NCBI GenBank assembly: GCA_031082205.1
Contig: JAVHLJ010000003.1
Coordinates: forward strand, 64,890-128,889
DNA length: 64,000 bases
Direction of reading: 5' to 3'
Origin: Elusimicrobiales bacterium
GTDB taxonomy: Bacteria; Elusimicrobiota; Elusimicrobia; Elusimicrobiales; UBA9959
Shown here: positions 43,235 through 51,628 of the stretch, one piece after another
Layout: the number at the start of each line of letters is the position of its first letter
Numbering within the stretch: the first letter of the stretch is position 1
Made by a program: the position numbers and the translations under genes
The notes under the pieces: generated by a model
Database searches by the model: none
Told to the model about the DNA's origin: nothing
Seen by the model: only the letters and a program-made list of their open reading frames with translations

Positions 43235-44682
43235 CACCACCTGAGGTTCGGCTGCCGCGCGGCCAGCACTTCGTCGAGGCGCTTGACCGGCATGGTATGC
43301 GGCGAATCCTTGAGCGCCTGCGGGTCGGAGACGCCCAGCGCGTGGATCTCCCGCATGGCGGCGACGAACTCGTCGAGCGTCTCTTTCGACTCGGTCTCGG
43401 TCGGCTCTATCATTATCGCCTCGTGGACGATGAGGGGGAAATACACCGTCGGAGCGTGGAAGCCCCGGTCGAGCAGGCCCTTGGCCACGTCGAGGGTCTT
43501 GAGCCCCTTGGCCGCCAGGTCCGGTCCGGGGGTCAGGACGCATTCGTGCATGCAGTATTCTTTCGAGTAGGACGGGTAGAGGTCCTGCAGGAGCGCCCGC
43601 ACGTAGTTGGCGTTGATTATGGAGCACCTGGCTATCTCGCCGAACTCCTTGACGGAATGGGCGAGCATGTAGGCGTAGGCCTTCACCAGCACCCCGGTAT
43701 TGCCGAAGAAGGACTTGACCTTGCCGATGCTGCGCCCGTCGCCGAAATCGGAGACGAAGCGCCCGCCCTCCTTCTTCACGGTGGGGACCGGCAGGAACGG
43801 GGCCAGGGCCTTGCGGCAGACTATGGCTCCGCCGCCGGGACCGCCTCCGCCGTGGGGCGTGGAGAAGGTCTTGTGGAAGTTGAGGTGCATCATGTCGATG
43901 CCCAGCTCACCGGGCTTCACCATGCCGATGAGGGCGTTGAGGTTGGCGCCGTCCATGTAGACCAGCGCGCCCGCCTCATGGGCGGCCCTGCATATCTCCT
44001 CTATCTGCGTCTCGAAGATGCCCAGCGTGTTGGGCACGGTCATCATCAGCACGGCGGTCCTGGGGCCGAGGTGTTTCTTGAGCGTCTCCAGGTCCAGGCG
44101 CCCGTCTGGGCGGGAGGCCAGGTTGACCGTGGTGAAGCCCATCATCGAGGCCGTGGCCGGGTTGGTGCCGTGCGCGGAGTCGGGCACGATTATCTCGTCG
44201 CGTTCCTCTCCGCGGGACTCGAAATAAGCCTTGGCCAGCAGCAGGCCGGTGAACTCGCTGTGCGCGCCGGCGGCCGGCTGCAGCGTTATGGCGTCGAGGC
44301 CGAGCAGCTCTTTGAGGCGCGAGCCCAGGTCGTGGAGCAGCTCCAGCGTGCCCTGTGCGCAATCGTCGTGGGCCAGCGGGTGCAGGCTTGCGAAACCCTC
44401 CAGGGCGGCCGCCTCTTCGTTGAACCGCGGATTGTACTTCATCGTGCAAGAGCCCAGCGGGTAGAAGTGGGTGTCCACGGAGAAGTTCAGCCGCGAGAGG
44501 CGGGTGAAATGCCTTATGACGTCGAACTCCGACATCTCGGGAAGCTTCGGGCGGTCCTTCCTGCGGAGTTCGGGCTTGAGGCAGGCCTTCTCCCGCAGGG
44601 GGTTCTTGATCTTCAGGCCGCGGCGGCCGGGGTCGGATTTCTCCACGCTGAGGCGGTTGTCTATGGCGGAGACGCAGATCAT
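43234..44682 (-). CDS. gcvPB: Glycine dehydrogenase (decarboxylating) subunit 2
   Basis: This 482-residue PLP enzyme is the beta half of the split P-protein, which decarboxylates glycine and passes the aminomethyl group to GcvH. The PLP lysine is in LNFHKTFSTPHGGGGPG, and the segments GSCTMKYNPRFNE and PDSAHGTNPATA are typical. It overlaps gcvPA by 4 bp, so both halves are made in equal amounts. The far end overlaps the octanoyltransferase gene by one base. Length is normal for subunit 2. Confidence 0.96.
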   Translation of the reverse strand: MICVSAIDNRLSVEKSDPGRRGLKIKNPLREKACLKPELRRKDRPKLPEMSEFDVIRHFTRLSRLNFSVDTHFYPLGSCTMKYNPRFNEEAAALEGFASLHPLAHDDCAQGTLELLHDLGSRLKELLGLDAITLQPAAGAHSEFTGLLLAKAYFESRGEERDEIIVPDSAHGTNPATASMMGFTTVNLASRPDGRLDLETLKKHLGPRTAVLMMTVPNTLGIFETQIEEICRAAHEAGALVYMDGANLNALIGMVKPGELGIDMMHLNFHKTFSTPHGGGGPGGGAIVCRKALAPFLPVPTVKKEGGRFVSDFGDGRSIGKVKSFFGNTGVLVKAYAYMLAHSVKEFGEIARCSIINANYVRALLQDLYPSYSKEYCMHECVLTPGPDLAAKGLKTLDVAKGLLDRGFHAPTVYFPLIVHEAIMIEPTETESKETLDEFVAAMREIHALGVSDPQALKDSPHTMPVKRLDEVLAARQPNLRW

Positions 44683-46007
44683 ATGGCCTCCTTCACGGCT
44701 TTTTCCAGCCGGGCTATGTCGGCCTCGGTCCTGGCCTCGGTGGCGCAGACCAGCAGGGTCTCGCCCAGCTCCGGGTAGAGCGGGGCCAGCGGCAGGCCTA
44801 TGTCAACTCCCTGGCCCAGCGCCCGCTCGCGCATCGCGGCGGCGCTGCCCGGCACGGCGAGGACGAACTCGTTGAAGAAAGGCCCTTTGAATTTGAGCGA
44901 GCAGCCTTTTATCGAGGAGAGGCGCCCGGCGGCGTGGGCCGCGGCGCCCATATTGGCCTCGGCCAGCTCGCGCATGCCCTCGGGGCCCAGCAGGGCGGTA
45001 TAGACCGTGGCGGCCAGGGCGCAGAGCGCTTCGTTGGAGCAGATATTGGAGGCGGCTTTGTCGCGGCGTATATGCTGCTCGCGGGCCTGCAGGGTCAGCA
45101 CGAAGCCGCGCTTGCCGTCCTTATCCTTCGTCATTCCGCAGATGCGGCCCGGCATCTGGCGCACATGCTCTTTTTTGCAGGAGAAAAGTCCCAGGTAGGG
45201 GCCGCCATAGGCCAGCGGCAGGCCCAGGCTCTGGCCTTCGCCGACGGCGAAATCCGCGCCGTACTCGCCCGGGGTCTTAAGCACGCCCAGGCTGACGGGG
45301 TCGGCGGCGGCCACCAGCAGCGCGCCGGCCTTTTTCGCCGCGTCGGCGACGCCATCCATGTCCTCTATGAGGCCCAGGAAATTCGGCGTCTGGACGGCCA
45401 GGCAGGCCGCGCCTTCGAGAAGGGCCGGCAGGGCGGCCTTGTCCATGACGCCGTCCTTCATCGGTACTTTCGCGTAAGTGTATTCCGGCGAGTGGGCGAA
45501 ATAGGTCCTGAGCGTGTCCATGTACTGCGGGTGCACGCCCGCCGCGTAGACTATCTTCCTGCGGCCGGTTATCCTGACCGCCGCGCGCACGGCCTCGGCG
45601 AAGGAGCTGGCCCCGTCGTACATGGAGGCGTTGGCGCAGTCCATGCCGTAGAGGGCGCAGACCGTGCTCTGGAACTCGTAGATGGCCTGCAGCGTGCCCT
45701 GGCTGGCCTCCGGCTGGTAAGGCGTGTAGGCGGTGAGGAACTCGGTGCGGGAGGTGATGGCCTTTACCGCCGCCGGGGTGTAGCGCTCATAGGCGCCGGC
45801 GCCGAGGAAACTGAGAGGCCGGCAGTTCTTCTTCGATAATTCCGTGAGCCTGGCCGCGGCCTGGGACTCGTCGAGGCTTTCCCGCGGGAGGTCGAATTCG
45901 GGCCAGAGAAACTTTGAGGGGACCTGCTTAACGAGGTCCTCTAAGGAGGCGGCGCCTATGGCCTTGAGCATCTCCTCCTTGTCTTTTTCCGTGTGAGGGA
46001 CGTACAT
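44679..46007 (-). CDS. gcvPA: Glycine dehydrogenase (decarboxylating) subunit 1
   Basis: This 442-residue protein is the alpha half of the split P-protein. Family motifs include SFLGAGAYERYTPAAV, AYTPYQPEASQGTLQ and YDGASSFAEA. The start at 46007 is chosen over a frame open to 46043 because the protein then begins MYVPHTEKDKEEM, like homologues, with CAGGAG at the right distance. It is preceded by a 107-bp gap with two strong hairpins and overlaps gcvPB by 4 bp. Together with gcvPB, gcvH and gcvT it forms the glycine cleavage system. Confidence 0.95.
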   Translation of the reverse strand: MYVPHTEKDKEEMLKAIGAASLEDLVKQVPSKFLWPEFDLPRESLDESQAAARLTELSKKNCRPLSFLGAGAYERYTPAAVKAITSRTEFLTAYTPYQPEASQGTLQAIYEFQSTVCALYGMDCANASMYDGASSFAEAVRAAVRITGRRKIVYAAGVHPQYMDTLRTYFAHSPEYTYAKVPMKDGVMDKAALPALLEGAACLAVQTPNFLGLIEDMDGVADAAKKAGALLVAAADPVSLGVLKTPGEYGADFAVGEGQSLGLPLAYGGPYLGLFSCKKEHVRQMPGRICGMTKDKDGKRGFVLTLQAREQHIRRDKAASNICSNEALCALAATVYTALLGPEGMRELAEANMGAAAHAAGRLSSIKGCSLKFKGPFFNEFVLAVPGSAAAMRERALGQGVDIGLPLAPLYPELGETLLVCATEARTEADIARLEKAVKEAI

Positions 46008-46032
46008 TCGGGGGCTCCTGTCGGGGGGTTGT

Positions 46033-46059
46033 GGGGACACCATGCCGCAGGGTGTCCCC
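46033..46059. repeat. 27-bp hairpin, GGGGAC...GTGTCCCC family, copy 2
   Basis: The gcvH-gcvPA gap holds a perfect 9-bp stem GGGGACACC/GGTGTCCCC with a 9-base loop. It matches the hairpin at 15156-15182 in length and in 21 of 27 bases. The GGGGACACCAT form recalls REP-type sequences linked to RAYT transposases in other genomes; that link is from memory and untested here. Confidence 0.55.
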
Positions 46060-46060
46060 G

Positions 46061-46095
46061 CCGCCGGCGGGACCCGCTGGGGGGGCCGCCGGCGG
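46061..46095. repeat. Repeated self-palindrome CCGCCGGCGG in the gcvH-gcvPA gap
   Basis: The 10-bp palindrome CCGCCGGCGG occurs twice, at 46061-46070 and 46086-46095. The copies can pair with each other to form a second hairpin right after the 27-bp one. In the message this would make a highly structured spacer between gcvH and gcvPA. Confidence 0.55.
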
Positions 46096-46114
46096 AATAC
46101 CGCGGAACTGCTTC

Positions 46115-46504
46115 TTAATGCGCGTTCTGCTTGAGGAAGTCGCCGTAGGCGGCGAAGTCCATGAGGCCGCCGGCCTCGGCGGGGTTGTCGGCCTTGATCC
46201 TGAACAGCCAGCCGCCGTCGAGCGGCGACTGGTTGATCAGGGCCGGGTCGCCGGAGACGGCGTCATTGACGGCCGTAACCTCGCCGTTGAGCGGCGAGTA
46301 GATGTCGAAAGCGGACTTGACGCTCTCGACGACGGCGCAGGGCTTGTCCTTCTCCAGCCTGCGGCCGGGCTTGGGAAGCTCGACGAAAACTATGTCGCCC
46401 ATTTCTTTCTGGGCGTGCTCGGAGAGGCCGACCGTGGCTTCCGTTCCGGATAGGTGCAGCCATTCGTGGGTCTTGGTGTACTTTACTTCTTCCGCTTTAG
46501 GCAT
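46115..46504 (-). CDS. gcvH: Glycine cleavage system H protein
   Basis: This 129-residue lipoyl carrier shuttles the aminomethyl group among P-, T- and L-proteins. The lipoylated lysine is K63 in ESVKSAFDIYSP, and the N-terminal THEWLHL and central GDIVFVELPKPGR match the family. Ribosome-binding site AAGGAG is well placed. It follows gcvT by 39 bp and precedes gcvPA by about 107 bp with hairpins. The octanoyltransferase encoded downstream in the same group would load K63. Confidence 0.97.
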   Translation of the reverse strand: MPKAEEVKYTKTHEWLHLSGTEATVGLSEHAQKEMGDIVFVELPKPGRRLEKDKPCAVVESVKSAFDIYSPLNGEVTAVNDAVSGDPALINQSPLDGGWLFRIKADNPAEAGGLMDFAAYGDFLKQNAH

Positions 46505-46543
46505 GGTTTTCTCCTTGGACTGTACTCTGCGATCCTCGCCGGC

Positions 46544-47671
46544 TCAGGAGCCGGTGTAAAGCGTCTTGGCGAAGGCCGTGCCCCTGTGGAACGGGACCTT
46601 GGACACTTCCGCCGGCACGCGCCTGCCGTGCAGCTCCACTTCCAGGGCCGCGCCGGGCTTGAGGTCGGCCGGCGTCAGGTAGCCGACGCCTATGCCCTTC
46701 TTGAGGGTGGGGGAATAGGTGGCGCTGGCCAGCGTCCCTATCTCTTTCCCGTCCATGAACACCTTGCAGCCGGGGCGCGGCACGCCGCCGGAGAGGGTCA
46801 GGCCGGTCAGGCGGCGTTTAACGCCGTCTGTCTTCTGGGCGGCCAGTATATTGCGGCCGATGAAATCGCCCTTGTCCAGCGAGACCACCCAGCCGTAGTT
46901 GGACTCGTAGGTGGTGTGCTCGTCGTCCACGTCCTGGCCGTAGAGCAGGTACCCCGACTCCAGGCGCAGCGTGTCGCGCGCGCCCAGGCCGCAGGGGACG
47001 ATGCCGTAGGGCCTGCCCAGTTCCATCATCTTCTCCCATACCTGGACGATGACCTTGTGGGGCGCGGTCACCTCGAATCCGTCCTCGCCGGTGTAGCCGG
47101 TGCGGCTGACGAAGCAATGCTCGCCGAAAATTTCCTTCTCGACTATGCCGAAGCGGGGCAGCTTGAGGGCCTCGGGGGCGAACTGCTCGAACATCTTCGG
47201 GACATTGGGGCCCTGCACCGCGACCATGGAGTAATCGTCGCTCCTGTTCTCCACCTTAACGTGCATCTTCGCGCCGTGCGACCTGAACCATTCGTAGTCC
47301 TTCACGGCGGTGGTCGCGTTGACTATCACCAGGTAGCGGTCGGCGGCCAGGCAGAAGGCGATGATGTCGTCCACCAGGCCGGCCTTCTCGTTGGTGACGT
47401 GGGAGTAGACGCCCTTGCCGGGGGTCGCCTTGCGCAGGTCGTTGGCGTTGGTCTGCTGAAGCAGCTTGAAGGCGTCGGCGCCGGTGACGAAGACCTGGCC
47501 CATGTGGCTGACGTCGAATATGCCCGCGGAATTGCGGACGGCCTCGTGCTCCTTGAGTATGCCGGAGAACTGTATGGGTAGCTCCCAGCCGTGGAAGTCC
47601 ACCATCTTGCCGCCGTACTTCCTCATGGTCTCGTTGAGAGCGGTGCGGCGTAAGGTCTGCGTGGCGGACAT
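46544..47671 (-). CDS. gcvT: Aminomethyltransferase (glycine cleavage T protein)
   Basis: This 375-residue folate enzyme releases ammonia from the aminomethyl-H protein and forms methylenetetrahydrofolate. Typical pieces are MVDFHGWELPIQF, VFDVSHMGQV-like SAGIFDVSHMGQ, and SRTGYTGEDGFEV. It is the first gene of the gcv group, with a perfect AGGAGGT ribosome-binding site. The leader upstream (about 100 bp shared with a divergent gene) has TATAAA as a possible -10 but no glycine-riboswitch fold. Length is normal. Confidence 0.97.
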   Translation of the reverse strand: MSATQTLRRTALNETMRKYGGKMVDFHGWELPIQFSGILKEHEAVRNSAGIFDVSHMGQVFVTGADAFKLLQQTNANDLRKATPGKGVYSHVTNEKAGLVDDIIAFCLAADRYLVIVNATTAVKDYEWFRSHGAKMHVKVENRSDDYSMVAVQGPNVPKMFEQFAPEALKLPRFGIVEKEIFGEHCFVSRTGYTGEDGFEVTAPHKVIVQVWEKMMELGRPYGIVPCGLGARDTLRLESGYLLYGQDVDDEHTTYESNYGWVVSLDKGDFIGRNILAAQKTDGVKRRLTGLTLSGGVPRPGCKVFMDGKEIGTLASATYSPTLKKGIGVGYLTPADLKPGAALEVELHGRRVPAEVSKVPFHRGTAFAKTLYTGS

Positions 47672-47741
47672 ATTACCTCCTGCGGAGTTATAGGGGAGAA
47701 CTTCTTTATTTTATAACAAATATGGAAATGGCGGGACAAGT

Positions 47742-47763
47742 GGGCCGCGGCGGCCCTCTTTTT
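47742..47763 (+). other. Terminator-like hairpin just upstream of a glycosyltransferase gene
   Basis: GGGCCG-CGG-CGGCCC followed by TCTTTTT looks like a small intrinsic terminator on the plus strand, ending 15 bp before the ATG at 47779. No plus-strand gene lies upstream, so it may be a leader attenuator or a protection against read-through. Confidence 0.4.
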
Positions 47764-47778
47764 GTATCATTAGGCCTT

Positions 47779-49503
47779 ATGAAAGAAATCCTCCCGCTTC
47801 TCCGCTCCAATAGGGCGGGGGTCCTGGTCTTCCTGGCGCCGCTGGCCGCCGCGGCCTGGTATCTGCGGGACAGGCCGGGCGGGGAGCTCTTCGTGAACCG
47901 CTACGCCTTCTATTTCATGGCCTTCATCTTCGCGGCCTGGGCGCTGGCCCTGGCCGGCGCGCTGAAGAAGGTTTTCGCGGAGGGTTCGCCGCTGCGCGAG
48001 TACGGCGCGGGACTGCTGTTCTCCCTGGCCGTGGCCGCCTCCGTCTTCATAAGCGTAAAACCGGAGTTCAGGGTGCTGGCCGACGAAGCCAACCTTCTGG
48101 GCGTCTCCAGGTCCATGGTCTACGACAGGCGGGCCGATATCGTCACGATGTCCAAGAACTACTACCACAACGCCCACCCTATCGCGCGCGAATCCGAGAA
48201 GCGCCCCCACATGTACCCCTTCTTCACCTCGCTGGTCCACGCCGTGAGCGGTTACCGCCCGGCCAACGCCTTCGCGGTCAACTTCATCCTGCTGGCCGCC
48301 CTGCTGGGGTGCGTTTTCGTCCTTTTCCGCGGCCTGTACGGGCCGCTGCCGGCCTATGCCGCCGTGCTGCTGACGGCCTCCCAGCCGCTGCTGGCGCTGA
48401 CGGCTTCGTCGGGCGGAATGGAGTTCATGTCCGCCGCCTTCATGTTCTTCTCTTTCCTGGCGCTGCGCCGTTTCCTTCGCGAGCCTTCCGCGGAGACTTT
48501 CGCCCTCTTCTGGTTCACGCTGGCCGTCATGGCCAATGTGCGCTACGAGGGCCCGGCCGTCATGGCCGCCGTCGCCCTGGCGCTGCTCGTGTCGGGACGC
48601 CTGAAAAGGGAGCAGTTCGCCTCCTGGCCTTTCCTGCTGACGCCGCTGATGCTCCTGCCCGCCTTCTGCCAGCGCTTCTGCATGGCCGCCAATTTTGAGA
48701 ATCCTCCCGGAGTGACGCCTTTTTCGATCGTTTCGGCTTTCGAACACTCCTGGCAATTCATCAAGGCGCAAGCCGCTTTCTCGCCTGCGCTGCCGTATTC
48801 TTCCGTGTCGGGCGTCCTGGGGCTATTGGCCATCCTGCTCTATGTTCCCAAGCTTTTTATGCGGGAGGAGGGCGGGTCCAGCTTCCGCGCCCCGCTTTAC
48901 GGATCGGCGGCTTTTTCACTTTTGGTGTACATGTCCATAACTGCCGCTTTCCATTTCTCCGATCCGTCCAGCCAGGCAGCGGCAAGATATTACGCTCCGG
49001 CGGCTTTGGTGCTGGCCCTATTGTCCGCCGCTCTCCTGGGCAGGATCGCCGCGCGCAAGCCGGCGGCCGCGCCGGCCCTGATCGCGCTGTCGGCCGCGCT
49101 TTTCATAACCCACATCCCGCCGGCGGCCGAGAACCGCTACATGAACCTGCTGATACTGACCCGCCAGCACAAGCACGAAGCCGCCTTCCTGGAGAGGCTG
49201 GGGGAGAGGAACGTGCTGGTGGTGTCGGACCGGCCGAGGCTGTTCACGGTGCGCGGCTACGGCGCGGTGAATTTCTGGTACGCGCGCGACAACGCCGGCG
49301 AACTGCTCAGCGACCTGGAAAGGAAGTTATACCCGGGGATGATCGTGATGCAGGAAGTGCTCTATTCGACCGGCAAGCCCACGCCTGAGACGGACCCGGG
49401 CCCCGCCTATTCCCTGACACCTCTCTACGAGGTCCAGAACACCGCGGATTCCTATATCCGCGTCGCCGAAGCCCGTCCGGCGTCCGGAAAAGCTAAACGC
49501 TGA
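47779..49503 (+). CDS. Polytopic membrane protein, GT-C glycosyltransferase-like
   Basis: The 574-residue protein has about eleven hydrophobic helices, and an N-terminal loop with the acidic motif LADEANLLGVSRSM (about 108-121), similar in position to the DE motif of GT39/ArnT-type enzymes. A soluble C-terminal segment (about 450-574) contains RQHKHEAAFLERLGERNVLV. It is probably a polyprenyl-phosphate-sugar-using glycosyltransferase, with unknown target. The start at 47779 is preferred to 47722, because the extension would run through a terminator-like hairpin. Its end overlaps the convergent exonuclease gene by 11 bp. Confidence 0.65.
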   Translation: MKEILPLLRSNRAGVLVFLAPLAAAAWYLRDRPGGELFVNRYAFYFMAFIFAAWALALAGALKKVFAEGSPLREYGAGLLFSLAVAASVFISVKPEFRVLADEANLLGVSRSMVYDRRADIVTMSKNYYHNAHPIARESEKRPHMYPFFTSLVHAVSGYRPANAFAVNFILLAALLGCVFVLFRGLYGPLPAYAAVLLTASQPLLALTASSGGMEFMSAAFMFFSFLALRRFLREPSAETFALFWFTLAVMANVRYEGPAVMAAVALALLVSGRLKREQFASWPFLLTPLMLLPAFCQRFCMAANFENPPGVTPFSIVSAFEHSWQFIKAQAAFSPALPYSSVSGVLGLLAILLYVPKLFMREEGGSSFRAPLYGSAAFSLLVYMSITAAFHFSDPSSQAAARYYAPAALVLALLSAALLGRIAARKPAAAPALIALSAALFITHIPPAAENRYMNLLILTRQHKHEAAFLERLGERNVLVVSDRPRLFTVRGYGAVNFWYARDNAGELLSDLERKLYPGMIVMQEVLYSTGKPTPETDPGPAYSLTPLYEVQNTADSYIRVAEARPASGKAKR

Positions 49504-50257
49504 GCTCTATTCCCAGCGGGCAGTGGTCGGAGCCCTGTACGGAGGGGAGTATGAAGGCGTCCTTCACCAGGGGCGCCTTCTCTTTGTTGACGAAGAAATA
49601 GTCTATGCGCCAGCCGACGTTCCGCTCTCGGGCGCGGGTCTTGTAATCCCACCAGGTGTACTGGCCGGGCTCCTTGTTGAACTCGCGGAAAGCGTCCACC
49701 CAGCCCTTCCCGACGATCTTGTCCAGCCAGGCCCGTTCCTCGGGCAGGAAGCCGGTGTTCTTCTCGTTCTCCTTCGGGCGGGCCAGGTCTATCTCCTTGT
49801 GGGCGGTGTTGACGTCGCCGCAGAACACGACGGCCTTGCCGGTCTTCCTCAGTTTCTCTATGTGCTTCAGGAACGCTTCGTAGAACTCGAGCTTGTACTT
49901 TATCCGCTCCGGCCCCTGGCCGCCGTTGGGGAAATAGACATTGAGCAGGTGGAACTCCGGGTATTCCAGCCAGAGGGTGCGGCCCTCATTGTCGAAGCGG
50001 GCCTCGCCGAAACCGGTCTTTATCGAGAGCGGCGCCTGCCGGAAAAAGACGCCGACGCCGCTGTAGCCCTTGCGCTCGGCGCAGCGCCAGGCCGGCGTAT
50101 AGCCGGGGAAGGCCGTGTCGGCGGGCGTGAGCTGGTCCTCGCAGACCTTGGTCTCCTGGAGGCAGAGGATATCGGGCTTCTCCGCGTTCAGGAAGTCCGC
50201 GAAGCCCTTTTTCAGGACGGCGCGGTAGCCGTTGACGTTCCAGGAAATGATCCTCAT
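49493..50257 (-). CDS. xth: Exodeoxyribonuclease III
   Basis: This 254-residue AP endonuclease/exonuclease acts in base excision repair. Catalytic motifs are all present: SWNVNGYRA, LCLQETKV (Glu), VYFPNGG, GDVNTAHKEIDLA (Asp and Asn), WRIDYF and the terminal SDHCPL (Asp-His). Length is normal for ExoA/Xth. The start overlaps the lpdA stop by 4 bp, and its 3' end overlaps the convergent membrane protein gene. An endonuclease III gene of the same pathway lies 10 kb downstream. Confidence 0.96.
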   Translation of the reverse strand: MRIISWNVNGYRAVLKKGFADFLNAEKPDILCLQETKVCEDQLTPADTAFPGYTPAWRCAERKGYSGVGVFFRQAPLSIKTGFGEARFDNEGRTLWLEYPEFHLLNVYFPNGGQGPERIKYKLEFYEAFLKHIEKLRKTGKAVVFCGDVNTAHKEIDLARPKENEKNTGFLPEERAWLDKIVGKGWVDAFREFNKEPGQYTWWDYKTRARERNVGWRIDYFFVNKEKAPLVKDAFILPSVQGSDHCPLGIELSV

Positions 50258-51618
50258 TTATGCAGCGCCTCGTGTATGGCCTCGGCCATCGTCGGGTGCG
50301 CGTAAATTATCTCTTTGAGGTCCTTGCGTTTCAGCTTCAACTTCACCGCCAGCGCCAGAACATGGATGAGCTCGGTGGCCGGCCCGCCGACTATCTGCGC
50401 GCCCAGCACCGTGTCGTCGGCCGCGTCGAAGACCAGCTGGGCGAAGCCCTCGGTCTCGTCGGAGGCGACGGCGCGGCCTACGCCCAGGTGGAAGCTGCGC
50501 GAAGTCTTGACGGTGAAGCCTTTGGCCTCGGCCTGCGCCTTGTTGAGGCCGACCGAGCCGACCTCGGGCCAGGCGTAGACGCATTTTGGCACGATGGAAT
50601 CGTCGAACTCTTGCGAGCCGCCCATGATGTTCTCGGCGGCTATCTCGCCCTGCCGGCTGGCCGAATGCGCCAGCAGCGACAGGCCGTTGACGTCGCCGAC
50701 CGCGTAAATGTTCGCGACGGCCGTACGCATGCCGCCGTCCGCTTTGACGCCGCGGCGGTCCCACCCGAGGCCTATCTTCTCCAGGCCCATGCCCTCCAGG
50801 GCCGAAGCCCGGCCCGCGCCGACGAGTATCTCCTCCGCCTCCAGGCGCGTGCCGTCCTCCAGCACGGCGGTTTTCACGCCGCCCGATATCTCCACTTTGG
50901 CGGTCTTCTTTCCGAAATGGAACTTCACGCCGCGCTTCTCGAAGGACGAGCGCACCGCGCGCGTGACCTGCGGGTCCTCTCCGGCCAGTATGTCGGGCAG
51001 CAGCTCCAGCACCTCTACCTTCACGCCCATGGCGCTGAAGAAGCAGGCGAACTCGAGGCCGATGACGCCGCCGCCGACTATCAGCATGGATTTCGGCAGC
51101 CGCGGCAGGTCGAAGACCCGGTCGGAGTCGGTCAGCTGTTCCTTGAAAGCGTCGAAGGGAGGGGGGAAAGACGGTCGGGTGCCGGCCGCCAATACCGCCG
51201 CGTCGAAAGTCTTCTTCACTTCGCCCTGCGGGCCGGTCACCGTCACTTCGTTCGGGCCGGTGAAGACGGCCCGGCCGCGCAGCACCTCTATTTTCTTCGC
51301 CTGGAAGAGCTTTTCCAGCGAACCGCGTATTTTAGAGACCACATCGGCGCGGCGGGCCTTGACCTTCTCCCAGTCGAGCATGTCCGGCGAGAAGTTCGCG
51401 CCGGAGCCGTCTTTAAGCAGCCTGCGCAGGCCGTCGAAGGCGTGGACCCGGTGGCCGGTGTCGAGGAAGGCCTTGGACGGTATGCAGCCGCGGTTGAGGC
51501 AGGTGCCGCCGAAATCCCAGGACTCGGCTATGGAGACCTCCGCGCCGAGGTCCTTGAGCCGCAGCGCGGCGGGGTAGCCCCCGGGGCCCGATCCTATGAC
51601 TATGACCTTTTTCGGCAT
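50254..51618 (-). CDS. lpdA: Dihydrolipoyl dehydrogenase
   Basis: This 454-residue flavoprotein reoxidises dihydrolipoyl groups with NAD+ and is the L-protein of glycine cleavage. It has the FAD motif IGSGPGGYPAA at 8-18, the redox disulfide in GGTCLNRGCIPSK (about 37-49), the NAD motif VGGGVIGLEFA, and the C-terminal catalytic HPTMAEAIHE from the other subunit. No 2-oxoacid dehydrogenase genes are nearby, so service to the gcv system 3 kb away is the simplest role. It overlaps the exonuclease gene by 4 bp. Confidence 0.95.
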   Translation of the reverse strand: MPKKVIVIGSGPGGYPAALRLKDLGAEVSIAESWDFGGTCLNRGCIPSKAFLDTGHRVHAFDGLRRLLKDGSGANFSPDMLDWEKVKARRADVVSKIRGSLEKLFQAKKIEVLRGRAVFTGPNEVTVTGPQGEVKKTFDAAVLAAGTRPSFPPPFDAFKEQLTDSDRVFDLPRLPKSMLIVGGGVIGLEFACFFSAMGVKVEVLELLPDILAGEDPQVTRAVRSSFEKRGVKFHFGKKTAKVEISGGVKTAVLEDGTRLEAEEILVGAGRASALEGMGLEKIGLGWDRRGVKADGGMRTAVANIYAVGDVNGLSLLAHSASRQGEIAAENIMGGSQEFDDSIVPKCVYAWPEVGSVGLNKAQAEAKGFTVKTSRSFHLGVGRAVASDETEGFAQLVFDAADDTVLGAQIVGGPATELIHVLALAVKLKLKRKDLKEIIYAHPTMAEAIHEALHK

Positions 51619-51628
51619 GCATTCCTCC

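Noticed and set aside
44679-46043. Longer gcvPA start at 46043
   Set aside because: The 12 extra residues are Pro/Arg-rich and unlike homologues; ATG 46007 has a CAGGAG site at proper distance.
47672-47778. Glycine riboswitch before gcvT
   Set aside because: The leader is only about 100 bp, shared with a divergent gene, and shows no tandem aptamer-like helices; only a strong ribosome-binding site and a possible -10 are seen.
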